Below are positions 1 through 7,578 of a stretch of 64,000 nt of DNA, piece by piece. The notes under the pieces were generated by a model that saw only the letters and a list, made by a program, of their open reading frames with translations, was not told where the DNA came from and did not search any database. Every line of letters starts with the position of its first letter. The stretch's first letter is position 1. Source of the DNA: Vulcanimicrobiota bacterium (GTDB lineage Bacteria > Vulcanimicrobiota > Vulcanimicrobiia > Vulcanimicrobiales > Vulcanimicrobiaceae); the NCBI GenBank assembly GCA_003151115.1, contig PLWS01000002.1, positions 372,001-436,000 on the forward strand. Direction: 5' to 3'. The position numbers were made by a program, and so were the translations under genes.

Positions 1-605
1 TCATGCAGAAGAACTTGCTTAAATGACTTGAACTGTTCGTGAAGTTCCCCTTTAGAGGTCTCGCTTGCGAACGCGCGCCTGAGGACATCCCGAATCAACC
101 GCGCAGACCCCGCCATACGAAGCGCGAGATCACGCGAGGTTGTGATTACTGGGACCTTGGATTTTACGAAATGATCGAACAGCGCCTCAAAACCAGCATA
201 ATTCTTCGGAAGCGGCGAGAGTTTGCCGCGCGCGTCCACGCTAGCAATCCGTACGGATTCCCGTTGCTCTCCGTTTACGAACCAGGCAAATGAAATATAG
301 TCTGTTAAAATGAGATTTGACAGCGCATGGCGATAGCGCGTCAGTTGCTCGTCATCGGCAATGCGGTCGAGGTCAGTGCCAATGTCCTTTGCCTCGATGT
401 AACCAAGCGGCGTGTGTCCCCTACTGATTATGAAATCCGGGGCACCACATTTTATACGCTTGGGCTCGTTTGTAACTGTAATCTTGTTGTGCAGCTGCTC
501 CAGCAGATTCTGCAGTGTGCCCCGATGCGTATGCTCTGTCGCGTTGCCGAGCGACAGTGCCTTCCCAACTCTGCCGAGATAACCATCAATTGGGGTCGTG
601 CTCAA
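1..605 (-). CDS. Type II restriction-modification enzyme, N-terminal nuclease region (3' partial)
   Basis: An open frame on the minus strand runs off the left edge with no stop, giving about 201 visible codons. Near residues 50-75 it reads CGAPDFII followed by GYIEAKD, a PD-(D/E)xK nuclease signature (PD, then E-x-K). The flanking text TNEPKRIKCGAPDF and DEQLTRYRHALSNLILTDY is typical of the nuclease N-terminus of single-chain ISP/type IIG enzymes, in which an adenine-methyltransferase and a specificity domain follow; those would lie outside the window. I chose the TTG at 605-603 because GAGG lies 6 nt upstream and an in-frame TGA closes the frame just before it. The gene points the same way as the polymerase genes and may be cargo of the casposon-like element or an adjacent defence gene. 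The family call is from sequence memory; the methylase part is inferred. Confidence 0.72.
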   Translation of the reverse strand, partial: MSTTPIDGYLGRVGKALSLGNATEHTHRGTLQNLLEQLHNKITVTNEPKRIKCGAPDFIISRGHTPLGYIEAKDIGTDLDRIADDEQLTRYRHALSNLILTDYISFAWFVNGEQRESVRIASVDARGKLSPLPKNYAGFEALFDHFVKSKVPVITTSRDLALRMAGSARLIRDVLRRAFASETSKGELHEQFKSFKQVLLH

Positions 606-939
606 AGCGGCCCTCGTTCACCATTAAGTTACATCAACTATTGACAGCCCATTAAGCGTGCGCGGCCCCCTCGCCTCTGTTTTGCCCCACGCGAATGCAT
701 TGGGGTCTCTGATTCGCCCCCAGTAGGCGTTTGCGCGCGACGCGCAACTTTACGTCCTCGTCGCAGAAATCGGGGCGCTCAATACGGCGTGATATTCTGG
801 AACTTTCCAACTCCTGGGATGACGGCAGGCATTCTGGAGCTGCCGTACATGCTCGCGATGTTTGAATCGGAAGAGGCCGCTTCCGGTGTAGAGCTGGGCG
901 ACCTGGACCTTTGGCAAATGCTAGACGAGTACGACGAAA
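606..939. other. Intergenic region between the R-M gene and the polymerase gene
   Basis: This 334-bp stretch has no confident gene. It contains a small inverted repeat, CCCCA (685-689) with TGGGG (701-705), and an overlapping GCGAAT (691-696) with ATTCGC (712-717). A plus-strand frame open from about 700 to 957 ends in a peptide with LELPYMLAMFESEEA and a C-terminus DEYDEIIRWN. It looks mildly coding but has no good start before a GTG near 797 or an ATG near 820, and it overlaps the polymerase stop. It could be a gene remnant or chance. No matching terminal repeat of the element was found here by eye. Confidence 0.4.
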
Positions 940-2955
940 TCATTCGGTGGAACTAAAGCGCTCAGCCGAGTATTCCATAGCGAGACGAACAATTGCGCGC
1001 TGCGTTTTCCGGCGGGGGGTCGACTTGCGCTTCAAAATGTCGCGCCAGCGCCTTTCCGAGATACCGAGTATGGCTGCAATACGCGCCTGAGGAAATTGCG
1101 CAAGATAATCTACTGCGCTCCACAAGCCGTCGAAGCATCGGACACGCTTACGCTTCGCTTTAGCATCGTAGACTAGCGGCCCGTCGTTGTCGATGCTGGT
1201 GCCCTCGTCTTCATCGAGGCGGTCGACTTCTTTCCCGATGCGAATTGCGCCGTCGGATTCCAGGGGCAGCGAAAAAAGCACACCTCGGGTCTCCTCTGTA
1301 CACGGAATGCCTTCTGAGTCGGCTGCCTTGAGTTCCGGATGCCGCCGAAATTCTTCAACGTATTCGGCTAGCGATAACACCGGCACGGCTCCCGCCCAGC
1401 CATTGCGATCCCAATCGATGGCGATGGCGTCGCCTGTCAGCGCGTCAATGCACGGGAGTTTTCGGCATTTGCCCAGGTCCTTTTCGAACGGCATTACCGG
1501 TCGTATATCTTCATACACCGATTGTTCTGCAACGGTAAGTGCTTGTATAAAGTTAAATGGTTTTACCCACTGGTCATAAGGTTTGCGCGCGTTGTAATAC
1601 TTGAAACGTCCGAACGTTACAGGCTGCGTTATTGGAAGCTTCCGTCGAAGCGGCGTTTTTCCAAACTTGTATAACTGTTCAACCCGTCGCACTTGTTTTT
1701 TCGGCATTGGGAGCTCTTGGGATAAAATGGCGAGCCAAACTCGCCGGGCAAGCTTCTTGGTGTTCTCTCCGGCCGTTCGACCAACAATAGCGCCCAGTGC
1801 GCTCTCCGAGGCTTTCACGATCCGAATGCGGCCCGTTTCCGTTACCGTGTAGAGCACGTAACGTTTTGCAGAAATCGCAAAGCACCTGAGGTTGCGTTCT
1901 TCCTCGTGTTCAATTTTGATGAGATTGCCTTTTAGGTTATAAGGGCTTAGTACATCAAGTCGTTTCAATATGCGCTGAACTTGTGAGATTTTCAGACAGG
2001 GAACCGATGGAGGGCAATTGTCTCCAGCGACTATTGCGAGACTGTCCGTATCGCAGAAGGCAAATGTACCGCCTGCATCGATGACGTGCTGCTCCAGCAT
2101 TGCAAGCAGTAGCCGCGCACCGCCCGTGATTAAACTGGCGAAAACGAAATTCGTAAATGGTCCGGGCCGCTCGTCGCCAACGTCCTCGCATTCCTCGTCT
2201 TGGTCGGAATACCAATGTCCACGTTTGCCTTTAAGCGACGGGCTGACGTTGACCTCAGCAAACATGCCATAGCTGCAAACATTGGCGACCTGCTTTAGGC
2301 TGAGATCGAGGCGCCCTTCTTCTGAATTTGCGCCTAACTTTCTAGCGTGTTTGGTATCTTGTCTATGCTCGACGATGGTTTTGAAAATCTCGGTATTCGG
2401 ATCAACCTTGAACGAGTTGCGGAACGATACTGGCGTGAGCTGTTTTTCGCCGTGACCAATAACTTCGATTGCACGGAGAATCTTCGGCGCTCGCCCACTG
2501 CGAATCTTCGCCGAAATTACGTCGGCTAAGGTGTACCAGCAGGGGGAGCCGCATGTATACGGACTAATCGCAATGGTAAATGGCCCCGAAGGGTCCTCTC
2601 CCGGGGCCGGTTCGCGCCAGCGAACGGGCAGCATCTCACCTTTTGGCTCAAGCAAAACCAGGCGATTCAGGTTGCGCCACGTCTCAGGCCGTTCTAGATC
2701 GTACAGCGAGATTTCATCGATGAGGCTTTGCGTCTGTTCCGTGACATCACGAATCCATAGGCTCTTGCTGGCGAGCAGCTGCTGCAAGAATAGCAAGATG
2801 AATACCGTGGGGTACATGGAGGTCACATCTCCGACACAAACCGGAACGCCCATCATGCGAACGCGTACCTCTGCGCGACCTCCAAAATAGGCGGCAGCGA
2901 AGAACCCGTGCTCCTTTGAAGTAAGCGGAGTCTCGTTACTCTGCTTCTGAGTCAT
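940..2955 (-). CDS. polB: Family B DNA polymerase, palm/thumb subunit
   Basis: This 671-aa protein carries the three polymerase motifs of family B. Motif A is DVTSMYPT (D43-T50), motif B is KQVANVCSYG (K221, N225, Y229, G230), and motif C is FCDTDS (D302, D304). A KxY-like AISAKRY segment follows. It begins directly at the palm (AYFGGRAEVRVR precedes motif A), so the exonuclease part usually fused in front is missing and is supplied by the upstream gene at 2936-3856, which overlaps it by 20 nt in another frame. The last ~70 residues contain a helix-turn-helix-like segment (ARIAAILGISERRWRDIL). The ATG at 2955 has no clear ribosome site, so translation probably depends on termination-reinitiation from the exonuclease gene or on a +1 shift. 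In casposons the polymerase replicates or repairs the element; that role is inferred. Confidence 0.88.
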   Translation of the reverse strand: MTQKQSNETPLTSKEHGFFAAAYFGGRAEVRVRMMGVPVCVGDVTSMYPTVFILLFLQQLLASKSLWIRDVTEQTQSLIDEISLYDLERPETWRNLNRLVLLEPKGEMLPVRWREPAPGEDPSGPFTIAISPYTCGSPCWYTLADVISAKIRSGRAPKILRAIEVIGHGEKQLTPVSFRNSFKVDPNTEIFKTIVEHRQDTKHARKLGANSEEGRLDLSLKQVANVCSYGMFAEVNVSPSLKGKRGHWYSDQDEECEDVGDERPGPFTNFVFASLITGGARLLLAMLEQHVIDAGGTFAFCDTDSLAIVAGDNCPPSVPCLKISQVQRILKRLDVLSPYNLKGNLIKIEHEEERNLRCFAISAKRYVLYTVTETGRIRIVKASESALGAIVGRTAGENTKKLARRVWLAILSQELPMPKKQVRRVEQLYKFGKTPLRRKLPITQPVTFGRFKYYNARKPYDQWVKPFNFIQALTVAEQSVYEDIRPVMPFEKDLGKCRKLPCIDALTGDAIAIDWDRNGWAGAVPVLSLAEYVEEFRRHPELKAADSEGIPCTEETRGVLFSLPLESDGAIRIGKEVDRLDEDEGTSIDNDGPLVYDAKAKRKRVRCFDGLWSAVDYLAQFPQARIAAILGISERRWRDILKRKSTPRRKTQRAIVRLAMEYSAERFSSTE

Positions 2956-3856
2956 CTCTGACGGATGCGGCGAACCCCATCATCTTCATGTATTGCTTAG
3001 CGATACTCGCGGAAGACAGGATTCGCGTAATGGGAAGCGCCCAGGCGGGCTGATTGCGTTCATTTTCAAACGACGCAAAGGGGTGGTGCGCGTACTCCTC
3101 ACGGAGTTTTTCATACAGCGCCCACGTCGCATGCACATCGTTCCTACCGTAAGCAAGCGTCTCCGGCGTGACTATCCCGAGCGTTTCAATGCGGGTTTTC
3201 AACGGAAGTGCGCCAAAGCGGAGGCCAGCGGTATAGAGCGTGTGGTGTTCCCCCGTAAAAGCACGCGCTAAAGTCAAAACGTCGAGAAAGCGCCCGGGGA
3301 AGACCGGACCCTTATCTCGCCACTCGTCGGGCTCATTCTTGATTGCGAACGTTATGAATGCGCCTTTCCCTGAGATCGCTTCCACTCGAAGTTTTGGCTG
3401 GAATGGGTTCTCAGAGAGCGTGAACCGGAATTTGCGGCGGTTTCGTCCCCGCCCGACACCGGCATGAATTGCGATTCGACTGAGGTCGAAGGGCAAATTT
3501 GCGCCAACGCAAAGCGTCCCAAGTTCATAACATTCGGCGTAAAATAGATCCACGAATTGTGACCGGCTGAACATGCGAAGATTCTCGCGTCTTGCAAAAC
3601 GCGAGATCGTTTCAAGGTCCTTTACGGCAAGGTTATCGTGGTAGAAAATTGCTTCGAGTTCCAATGCGTCGTTCGCATAGACTCGAAAGAATCCGTAAAG
3701 CAGACGTTGAGTCAAATCGGTCGAGGTCTCCGTGTCGAAGATCCAGACCTTTTCGCCGATCCGCGCCGAACGAAAGCTCGTCGCCCTGCTTATCGCCCTT
3801 AGGCTGTCTCCGCGCTCTACTTCAACCCAGGCGCGAATCGCTGTCTGCACCCTCAT
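2936..3856 (-). CDS. 3'-5' exonuclease domain of a family B DNA polymerase (split gene)
   Basis: This 306-aa protein shows the DEDD exonuclease motifs of family B polymerases: ExoI FDTET (D41, E43), ExoII NLPFD (N120, D124) and ExoIII YGRND (Y236, D240). It ends with SIAKQYMKMMGF, the segment that in fused polymerases leads into the palm. It should therefore provide proofreading in trans to the polymerase chain encoded just downstream, or be joined to it by a frameshift. The ATG at 3856 overlaps the stop of the HNH gene (ATGA), showing translational coupling. The stop codon TAA at 2938-2936 lies 17 nt past the polymerase ATG. A continuous fused gene broken by a single-base change, or an assembly error, cannot be excluded. 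Confidence 0.85.
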   Translation of the reverse strand: MRVQTAIRAWVEVERGDSLRAISRATSFRSARIGEKVWIFDTETSTDLTQRLLYGFFRVYANDALELEAIFYHDNLAVKDLETISRFARRENLRMFSRSQFVDLFYAECYELGTLCVGANLPFDLSRIAIHAGVGRGRNRRKFRFTLSENPFQPKLRVEAISGKGAFITFAIKNEPDEWRDKGPVFPGRFLDVLTLARAFTGEHHTLYTAGLRFGALPLKTRIETLGIVTPETLAYGRNDVHATWALYEKLREEYAHHPFASFENERNQPAWALPITRILSSASIAKQYMKMMGFAASVRDDSEAE

Positions 3857-4512
3857 AATGGCAGTTCCAGGGTGAGACCCTTGTCGTAGTCCGGTCCATA
3901 CTTATCGAACAGATGCTCGTGCAGCGCGAAATCGAACGTGATACAGGCGGTAAGTGTCTCACCGATACTAATGTACATCGTGCCCAGAGACTCGTTACCG
4001 CTTTTTTGCGCGTGTGTGCCAAGCAGCACTAATAGAATAACCATCCCGATGAGGATGGCCGCCTGCAAGAGGAGACCGCCGCGCTCTCGGTCGCACCGTC
4101 GTACATCCTCGCCCTCGTGGTCCTCCTGCATGTCGGAGAAAATCGCGTGACAGTTCGTACACTTTGGCCCACAAAGGTCGCTGTTGGTCTCGGCAAAGAT
4201 GTGGTTAAGCTCAAGACAACGCACGTCGCCTTCACCGCATACGACGCACGTCGGATTTGGATATCCATGCTTTGCGAACTTCCGCACCTTAGCGCGCCTC
4301 GATAACTCCTTCATCGTGCGGCGCCTTTTGGAACAGTTTCCGCATAACACGATATGAAGACGATATGACCAGTAAACAAAACAGATGTTCGTTCCGCTGG
4401 CATCGATACCGCATTTCGCGCAACATGGGTTAGTAGTTTCGCTACGCTCGACGAGCCGCTGCCGTTTTCGTTCGAGACGTACGTTACGGCGAAGGTCAAT
4501 CTCATATCGCAT
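3853..4512 (-). CDS. HNH endonuclease with a C-terminal membrane segment
   Basis: This 219-aa protein has a zinc-ribbon HNH core: C89-x2-C92, then LELNH (H104), then C118-x2-C121-H122. A second cysteine pair set near C30-C34 and C57-C60 suggests another zinc-binding unit in the N-terminal half. Residues about 146-167 (LLLQAAILIGMVILLVLL) form a convincing transmembrane helix, followed by a ~50-residue soluble tail. HNH nucleases are recurrent casposon genes; a membrane-anchored version is unexpected. The gene sits 2 nt after the HTH gene, with GAGGGGC upstream of its ATG, and overlaps the exonuclease gene by 4 nt. The nuclease class is well supported. Its role in transposition is not known. 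Confidence 0.75.
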   Translation of the reverse strand: MRYEIDLRRNVRLERKRQRLVERSETTNPCCAKCGIDASGTNICFVYWSYRLHIVLCGNCSKRRRTMKELSRRAKVRKFAKHGYPNPTCVVCGEGDVRCLELNHIFAETNSDLCGPKCTNCHAIFSDMQEDHEGEDVRRCDRERGGLLLQAAILIGMVILLVLLGTHAQKSGNESLGTMYISIGETLTACITFDFALHEHLFDKYGPDYDKGLTLELPL

Positions 4513-4514
4513 CT

Positions 4515-5018
4515 CTAGAGCCCCTCGTCTGCGTAAATATCGAGAAAACTAATTTCGCCGGCACGTGCGACGCGCAGTATGGTTCGCGGGTCGGTGACGA
4601 AATCGTACTCCTGTTCGTCGGTCGCAAAATACAAATTCTCAAAAGCTTTGAGGCCACGCTGGTTTTCGGTTTTTAAATATGCGCGAACCGCGTTATGATG
4701 GTTCGCGATCAGGGTTGCGTCTCGGGAATCGGTTGTAAGGACGGAGATATATCCGCGCGGAGTGAGGAAACGCATTCTGCGCGGCAGCGTGTCGTGGGGC
4801 GTTGCGTACCATCGCCCCCGCTTAAAGGTTAGGGCAGGACGGGCTTGGCGCGTAACGTTGGAAACCGTTGTGCCCGAGAGCTCAGCGGCGCGCTCCAGCG
4901 TCATGTTCAGGTTGCGCCGCATGAGCGCAATGGCGTCTAGCGCCGCCCTGTATCCCCAACTTGCATGTAAAGCATACTGGCGAGCTCCGTGCTTGCGTCT
5001 GTACGGTCTTTTTGCCAT
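4515..5018 (-). CDS. Helix-turn-helix DNA-binding protein
   Basis: This 167-aa protein is the first gene of the minus-strand operon. The start was set at the ATG at 5018 (MAKRPYRRKHG) because GGAG lies 7 nt upstream, while the longer frame start at 5060 lacks a ribosome site. The N-terminus is very basic, and a helix-turn-helix is visible at about residues 39-57 (MTLERAAELSGTTVSNVTR). The C-terminal part is unassigned. Small HTH proteins are common in casposons and could bind the element ends or regulate expression. An 11-bp direct repeat lies in the divergent promoter region just upstream and is a candidate binding site. Confidence 0.65.
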   Translation of the reverse strand: MAKRPYRRKHGARQYALHASWGYRAALDAIALMRRNLNMTLERAAELSGTTVSNVTRQARPALTFKRGRWYATPHDTLPRRMRFLTPRGYISVLTTDSRDATLIANHHNAVRAYLKTENQRGLKAFENLYFATDEQEYDFVTDPRTILRVARAGEISFLDIYADEGL

Positions 5019-5103
5019 TTTTGATCTCCAAAGGAGGCGGTTTACGTTTGCGAGCCTCACTTTGAATTGAAGCAGCTTAAGTTCGGAAGTGTTAGCTATT
5101 GTT

Positions 5104-5152
5104 GCGCGGAGCTAATTGTCAAGGTGTTTTCGCGCGGAGCTATGTGTGTCAA
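5104..5152. promoter_or_regulatory. Direct repeat in the divergent promoter of the casposon-like operons
   Basis: GCGCGGAGCTA occurs at 5104-5114 and again at 5132-5142. Each copy is followed by a related tail, ATTGTCAA and TGTGTGTCAA. The start-to-start spacing of 28 bp is close to but not exactly three helical turns. The repeat sits between the two divergent operons, and the second copy supplies the GGAG ribosome site of the plus-strand gene. An operator for the encoded HTH protein is the likely role; this is an inference. Confidence 0.45.
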
Positions 5153-6144
5153 TGTCGAATCTCTTTGCGGTGTCATCAGTGCCGAAAATCCTCGTTCCTG
5201 AACTTGAAGCCGAATTAACCAGGCGCTTCGGCACTGCCAAATATTCGGATGTTTTAGACAAGATGCGCGCGCATGGACTCATCTCTAATAGTCGCCCAGC
5301 TGGGCGCGGCAAGAGCAACTATTATCTTTCTAATGAAGCAGAGCACATATACAGAGTATTCGAAGTTCGGCAGCAACTACCAAGTGGTGTTGAATACACC
5401 GCGCTTGCGTTCGCTATGGCTGCGAATGGGATAACGTCTACATTCTCCAATGCAAAACGATACATCGATAACGTTGCTATCTTTATCGAAACATGCATAA
5501 ATGACTTTACTGAGAGCAACGAAGAAGTTATAGGTGCTGCCGCTTCCGCTGGTAGGGCTGACGTTCAAAATCAACCCACTCCGCCGGAGGTTCTTAAGGC
5601 TCGAAGGGCCACTGCGCACGTACTCAGCAAGTTCGGTTTGCAGCGTTCGGCACAAACTGAGAACACATTTCAGCAAATCGAGCTTGTCTTTGAAATGCTA
5701 ATTGGCATCTACCTATTTGATAGGTTGGTATCGTCGTACACGAATAGACTTCGAAATTTAGGGGCTCCTCAGGATTTGGGCGAGTTCTTGAAAGAACTCG
5801 TACCGCGCCTCCGTCCCAGTGGAATCGAGAATCCTTTGGTTGCAGCAGTGCGACAGGCTCGGACCGAGTCTACTGATTTGCTCTTTGTCGGAGCGAAGGA
5901 TGCATTGCTGTTGCGTTCTGGTTTTAACGAATTACTAAGCGATTGCGAGATGGGATCGGCGCTGTCGATATGGAGCATTACCGAGCCAATTAGCGCGCTC
6001 TTGACAGCGGTGAGCATCGAGTTGCAGCTAGAAAACAGCGCTCATCCAGGACTACAGGCGCTGCGCGACGGGACGATGTTCCTCGAAATCAACGCGCGTG
6101 TCAATACTTTTCTGAGCCAGTTCACGACGGGAGAACAGATATGA
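5146..6144 (+). CDS. Unknown protein coupled to cas1, with a winged-helix-like N-terminus
   Basis: This protein of about 332 aa is not recognised as a known family. The N-terminal ~60 residues (PKILVPELEAELTRRF, then SDVLDKMRAHGLI, then a basic GRGKSNYYLS strand) read like a winged helix. The remainder is helical, without catalytic motifs I can name. The start is GTG 5146, with GGAG 6 nt upstream, or ATG 5152. It ends in ATGA, so its stop overlaps the cas1 start codon by 4 nt and the two products are made together. The context suggests a partner of the casposase, for example in end recognition or synapsis. That is inference only. Confidence 0.6.
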   Translation: MSMSNLFAVSSVPKILVPELEAELTRRFGTAKYSDVLDKMRAHGLISNSRPAGRGKSNYYLSNEAEHIYRVFEVRQQLPSGVEYTALAFAMAANGITSTFSNAKRYIDNVAIFIETCINDFTESNEEVIGAAASAGRADVQNQPTPPEVLKARRATAHVLSKFGLQRSAQTENTFQQIELVFEMLIGIYLFDRLVSSYTNRLRNLGAPQDLGEFLKELVPRLRPSGIENPLVAAVRQARTESTDLLFVGAKDALLLRSGFNELLSDCEMGSALSIWSITEPISALLTAVSIELQLENSAHPGLQALRDGTMFLEINARVNTFLSQFTTGEQI

Positions 6145-7499
6145 ACAAAGTTCTTTGCATTGAAGGCTATGCAGCCCGTTTGTACATCGAACGCGGCCAG
6201 CTCGTCGCCGTGACCGGGTTTCCTGGCGAGATGCAGCAGATACGCTTTTCACGCGGCCGCTGCGAGATAGATCGCATTCTAGTCCGAGCCAGGGCCGGAA
6301 CGGTTTCTATTGATGCCTTCGACTGGTGTGCTCGAATGGGAATAACGCTTTCCTTCATTGCCTCGGACAGCACGCTCACGAACTGTCTCATTGCTGACCT
6401 CCCACACGACGGGCCGCTGAAACGCGCGCAGGCAGTTACCGCTATAACTGATGACGCCGTTCCGCTAGCGCGAATGCTATTGAAATCAAAGCTAGCGGCT
6501 TGTACTGAAGCAATCACGCGAGATTTTGCGGCGCTGAGTATCGGGAACAGGACAGCGCGAGCTAGCGCAGTGGCAGCCATATCCGAATGCTCCAAAGGTC
6601 TGGACAAGGACGAAACGCTCACGCAGTTTCTTACACGCGAGGGATACGCGGCAAAGGAATATTGGGATTTGCTTACCGGCACGGCATTGCCATGGCCTGA
6701 CTGGTGCCTTAAGCGCATCCCCCCACACTGGGCCTTCATCTCTCCACGCGATAGCGGCGGTCGCAACCGCGTCCGTGACGCACGCGACCCTTTTAACGGA
6801 CTTCTAAACTGGTGCTACACGCTGCTAGAGGTCGAGACGCGAATCGCTTGCGCGAGCGTCGGACTAGACCCAGACCTTGGCCTCCTGCACGTAGATGACA
6901 GGCTGCGCGAATCGCTTGTTTTTGATCTCCTAGAGCCGCTTCGTTGCGATGTAGATGTCGCGGTATTCCAGTTCATCAAGCAGCGCGGATTACGCCCGCA
7001 CATGTTCATCGAACTCCGAGACGGCATAGTACGCCTCGACCCGGACCTCGCGCGTGATATCGCGCATCATCTTATGCCGCGCTTACGTTCAAAGGCGCTT
7101 CACGTAGCAAACGAATACGCGAAGCAGCTGCGACGCGTGAAGGTTCCGTATCGCTTGGTCCGTGCAGAACGAAAGACGATAGACGGAGCCCGCCGCGTGG
7201 AATCGCTTTCGAACTGCCGATATTGTCAGCAACAGCTACCGCGTAGAGGTTTGCAATTTTGCGACCGTCAGTGTTATCTCAGCTACTCCGTCGAGATAGC
7301 GCGGCCAATTGACAAGGCGCAAGCGAAGCTCGCGGAAATGCGAGCAGCAGGGCTGTCACCGGGCCATGGTGGCGAGGCAGCTAAGAAGCGTGGCGCGAAG
7401 ATAGCGGAGAGCAATCGCCGTAGGTCGCTCGGTTTGCCACCGGCAAAAACACGTGCTCGCAAAGCGGAGCAGATGCGGGCTACCGCGCCGGACCTTTAG
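6141..7499 (+). CDS. cas1: Solo Cas1 (casposase-like) integrase with C-terminal zinc finger
   Basis: This 452-aa protein has the Cas1 fold signatures. These are REGYAAKEYW with the catalytic glutamate E167, DPFNGLLNWCYTLLE, GLDPDLGLLHVD with H250, and SLVFDLLEPLR with D262/E265 as the third metal ligand region. The N-terminal half matches the beta-rich Cas1 domain. CRISPR Cas1 proteins are usually about 300-340 aa. Here a further ~110 residues follow, with a C359-x2-C362-x11-C374-x3-C378 zinc finger and a very basic tail (residues ~395-448), presumably for DNA-end recognition in place of the HTH seen in archaeal casposases. No cas2, cas4, effector genes or CRISPR array are present in the window. 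The start overlaps the preceding gene. Cutting and integrating the element is the inferred role. Confidence 0.9.
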   Translation: MNKVLCIEGYAARLYIERGQLVAVTGFPGEMQQIRFSRGRCEIDRILVRARAGTVSIDAFDWCARMGITLSFIASDSTLTNCLIADLPHDGPLKRAQAVTAITDDAVPLARMLLKSKLAACTEAITRDFAALSIGNRTARASAVAAISECSKGLDKDETLTQFLTREGYAAKEYWDLLTGTALPWPDWCLKRIPPHWAFISPRDSGGRNRVRDARDPFNGLLNWCYTLLEVETRIACASVGLDPDLGLLHVDDRLRESLVFDLLEPLRCDVDVAVFQFIKQRGLRPHMFIELRDGIVRLDPDLARDIAHHLMPRLRSKALHVANEYAKQLRRVKVPYRLVRAERKTIDGARRVESLSNCRYCQQQLPRRGLQFCDRQCYLSYSVEIARPIDKAQAKLAEMRAAGLSPGHGGEAAKKRGAKIAESNRRRSLGLPPAKTRARKAEQMRATAPDL

Positions 7500-7507
7500 G
7501 GACTTGT

Positions 7508-7559
7508 TCTAGCGCCCAGGCGGGGAACCGGGTTTCACGGGGCAGGCTCCGGCGCTAGA
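7508..7559. repeat. Inverted repeat just downstream of cas1
   Basis: TCTAGCGCC at 7508-7516 is the exact reverse complement of GGCGCTAGA at 7551-7559, with a 34-nt G/C-rich loop. It lies 8 nt after the cas1 stop. It has no T-tract, so it is not an ordinary terminator. It could be part of the element's right end or a structured 3' untranslated region. No second copy was seen near the left border. Confidence 0.5.
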
Positions 7560-7578
7560 AATCGCCGAATGCTTCGCA

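Larger units (their letters stand above)
606..7560. mobile_element. Casposon-like element (solo Cas1 + split PolB + HNH + HTH); borders approximate
   Basis: The set of genes matches the known core of casposons: a Cas1 integrase (casposase) without Cas2 or CRISPR repeats, a family B DNA polymerase, an HNH nuclease and small helix-turn-helix proteins. Two divergent operons share a promoter region near 5060-5150: four minus-strand genes (HTH, HNH, exonuclease, polymerase) and two plus-strand genes (unknown protein, cas1). All junctions within each operon overlap or abut. The block uses more A/T-ending codons than the 60+ kb of host genes to its right. The borders given are only the limits of the core genes. 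The left end may lie outside the window beyond the R-M gene, and the right end may lie anywhere between 7500 and about 8400. Terminal inverted repeats and a target duplication were looked for and not found by eye. Confidence 0.68.

Noticed and set aside
39-644. Two plus-strand frames at the left edge (39-293 and 327-644)
   Set aside because: The minus strand across both is a single long frame with clear restriction-enzyme motifs that runs off the edge.
6141-7499. Cas1 as part of a CRISPR adaptation module
   Set aside because: No cas2, cas4, effector genes or repeat array is visible, and PolB and HNH neighbours point to a casposon. A distant array outside the window cannot be excluded.
606-7560. 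Terminal inverted repeats of the element between 606-940 and 7500-8000
   Set aside because: Several short G/C-rich matches were compared, but none exceeded what chance would give in this sequence.
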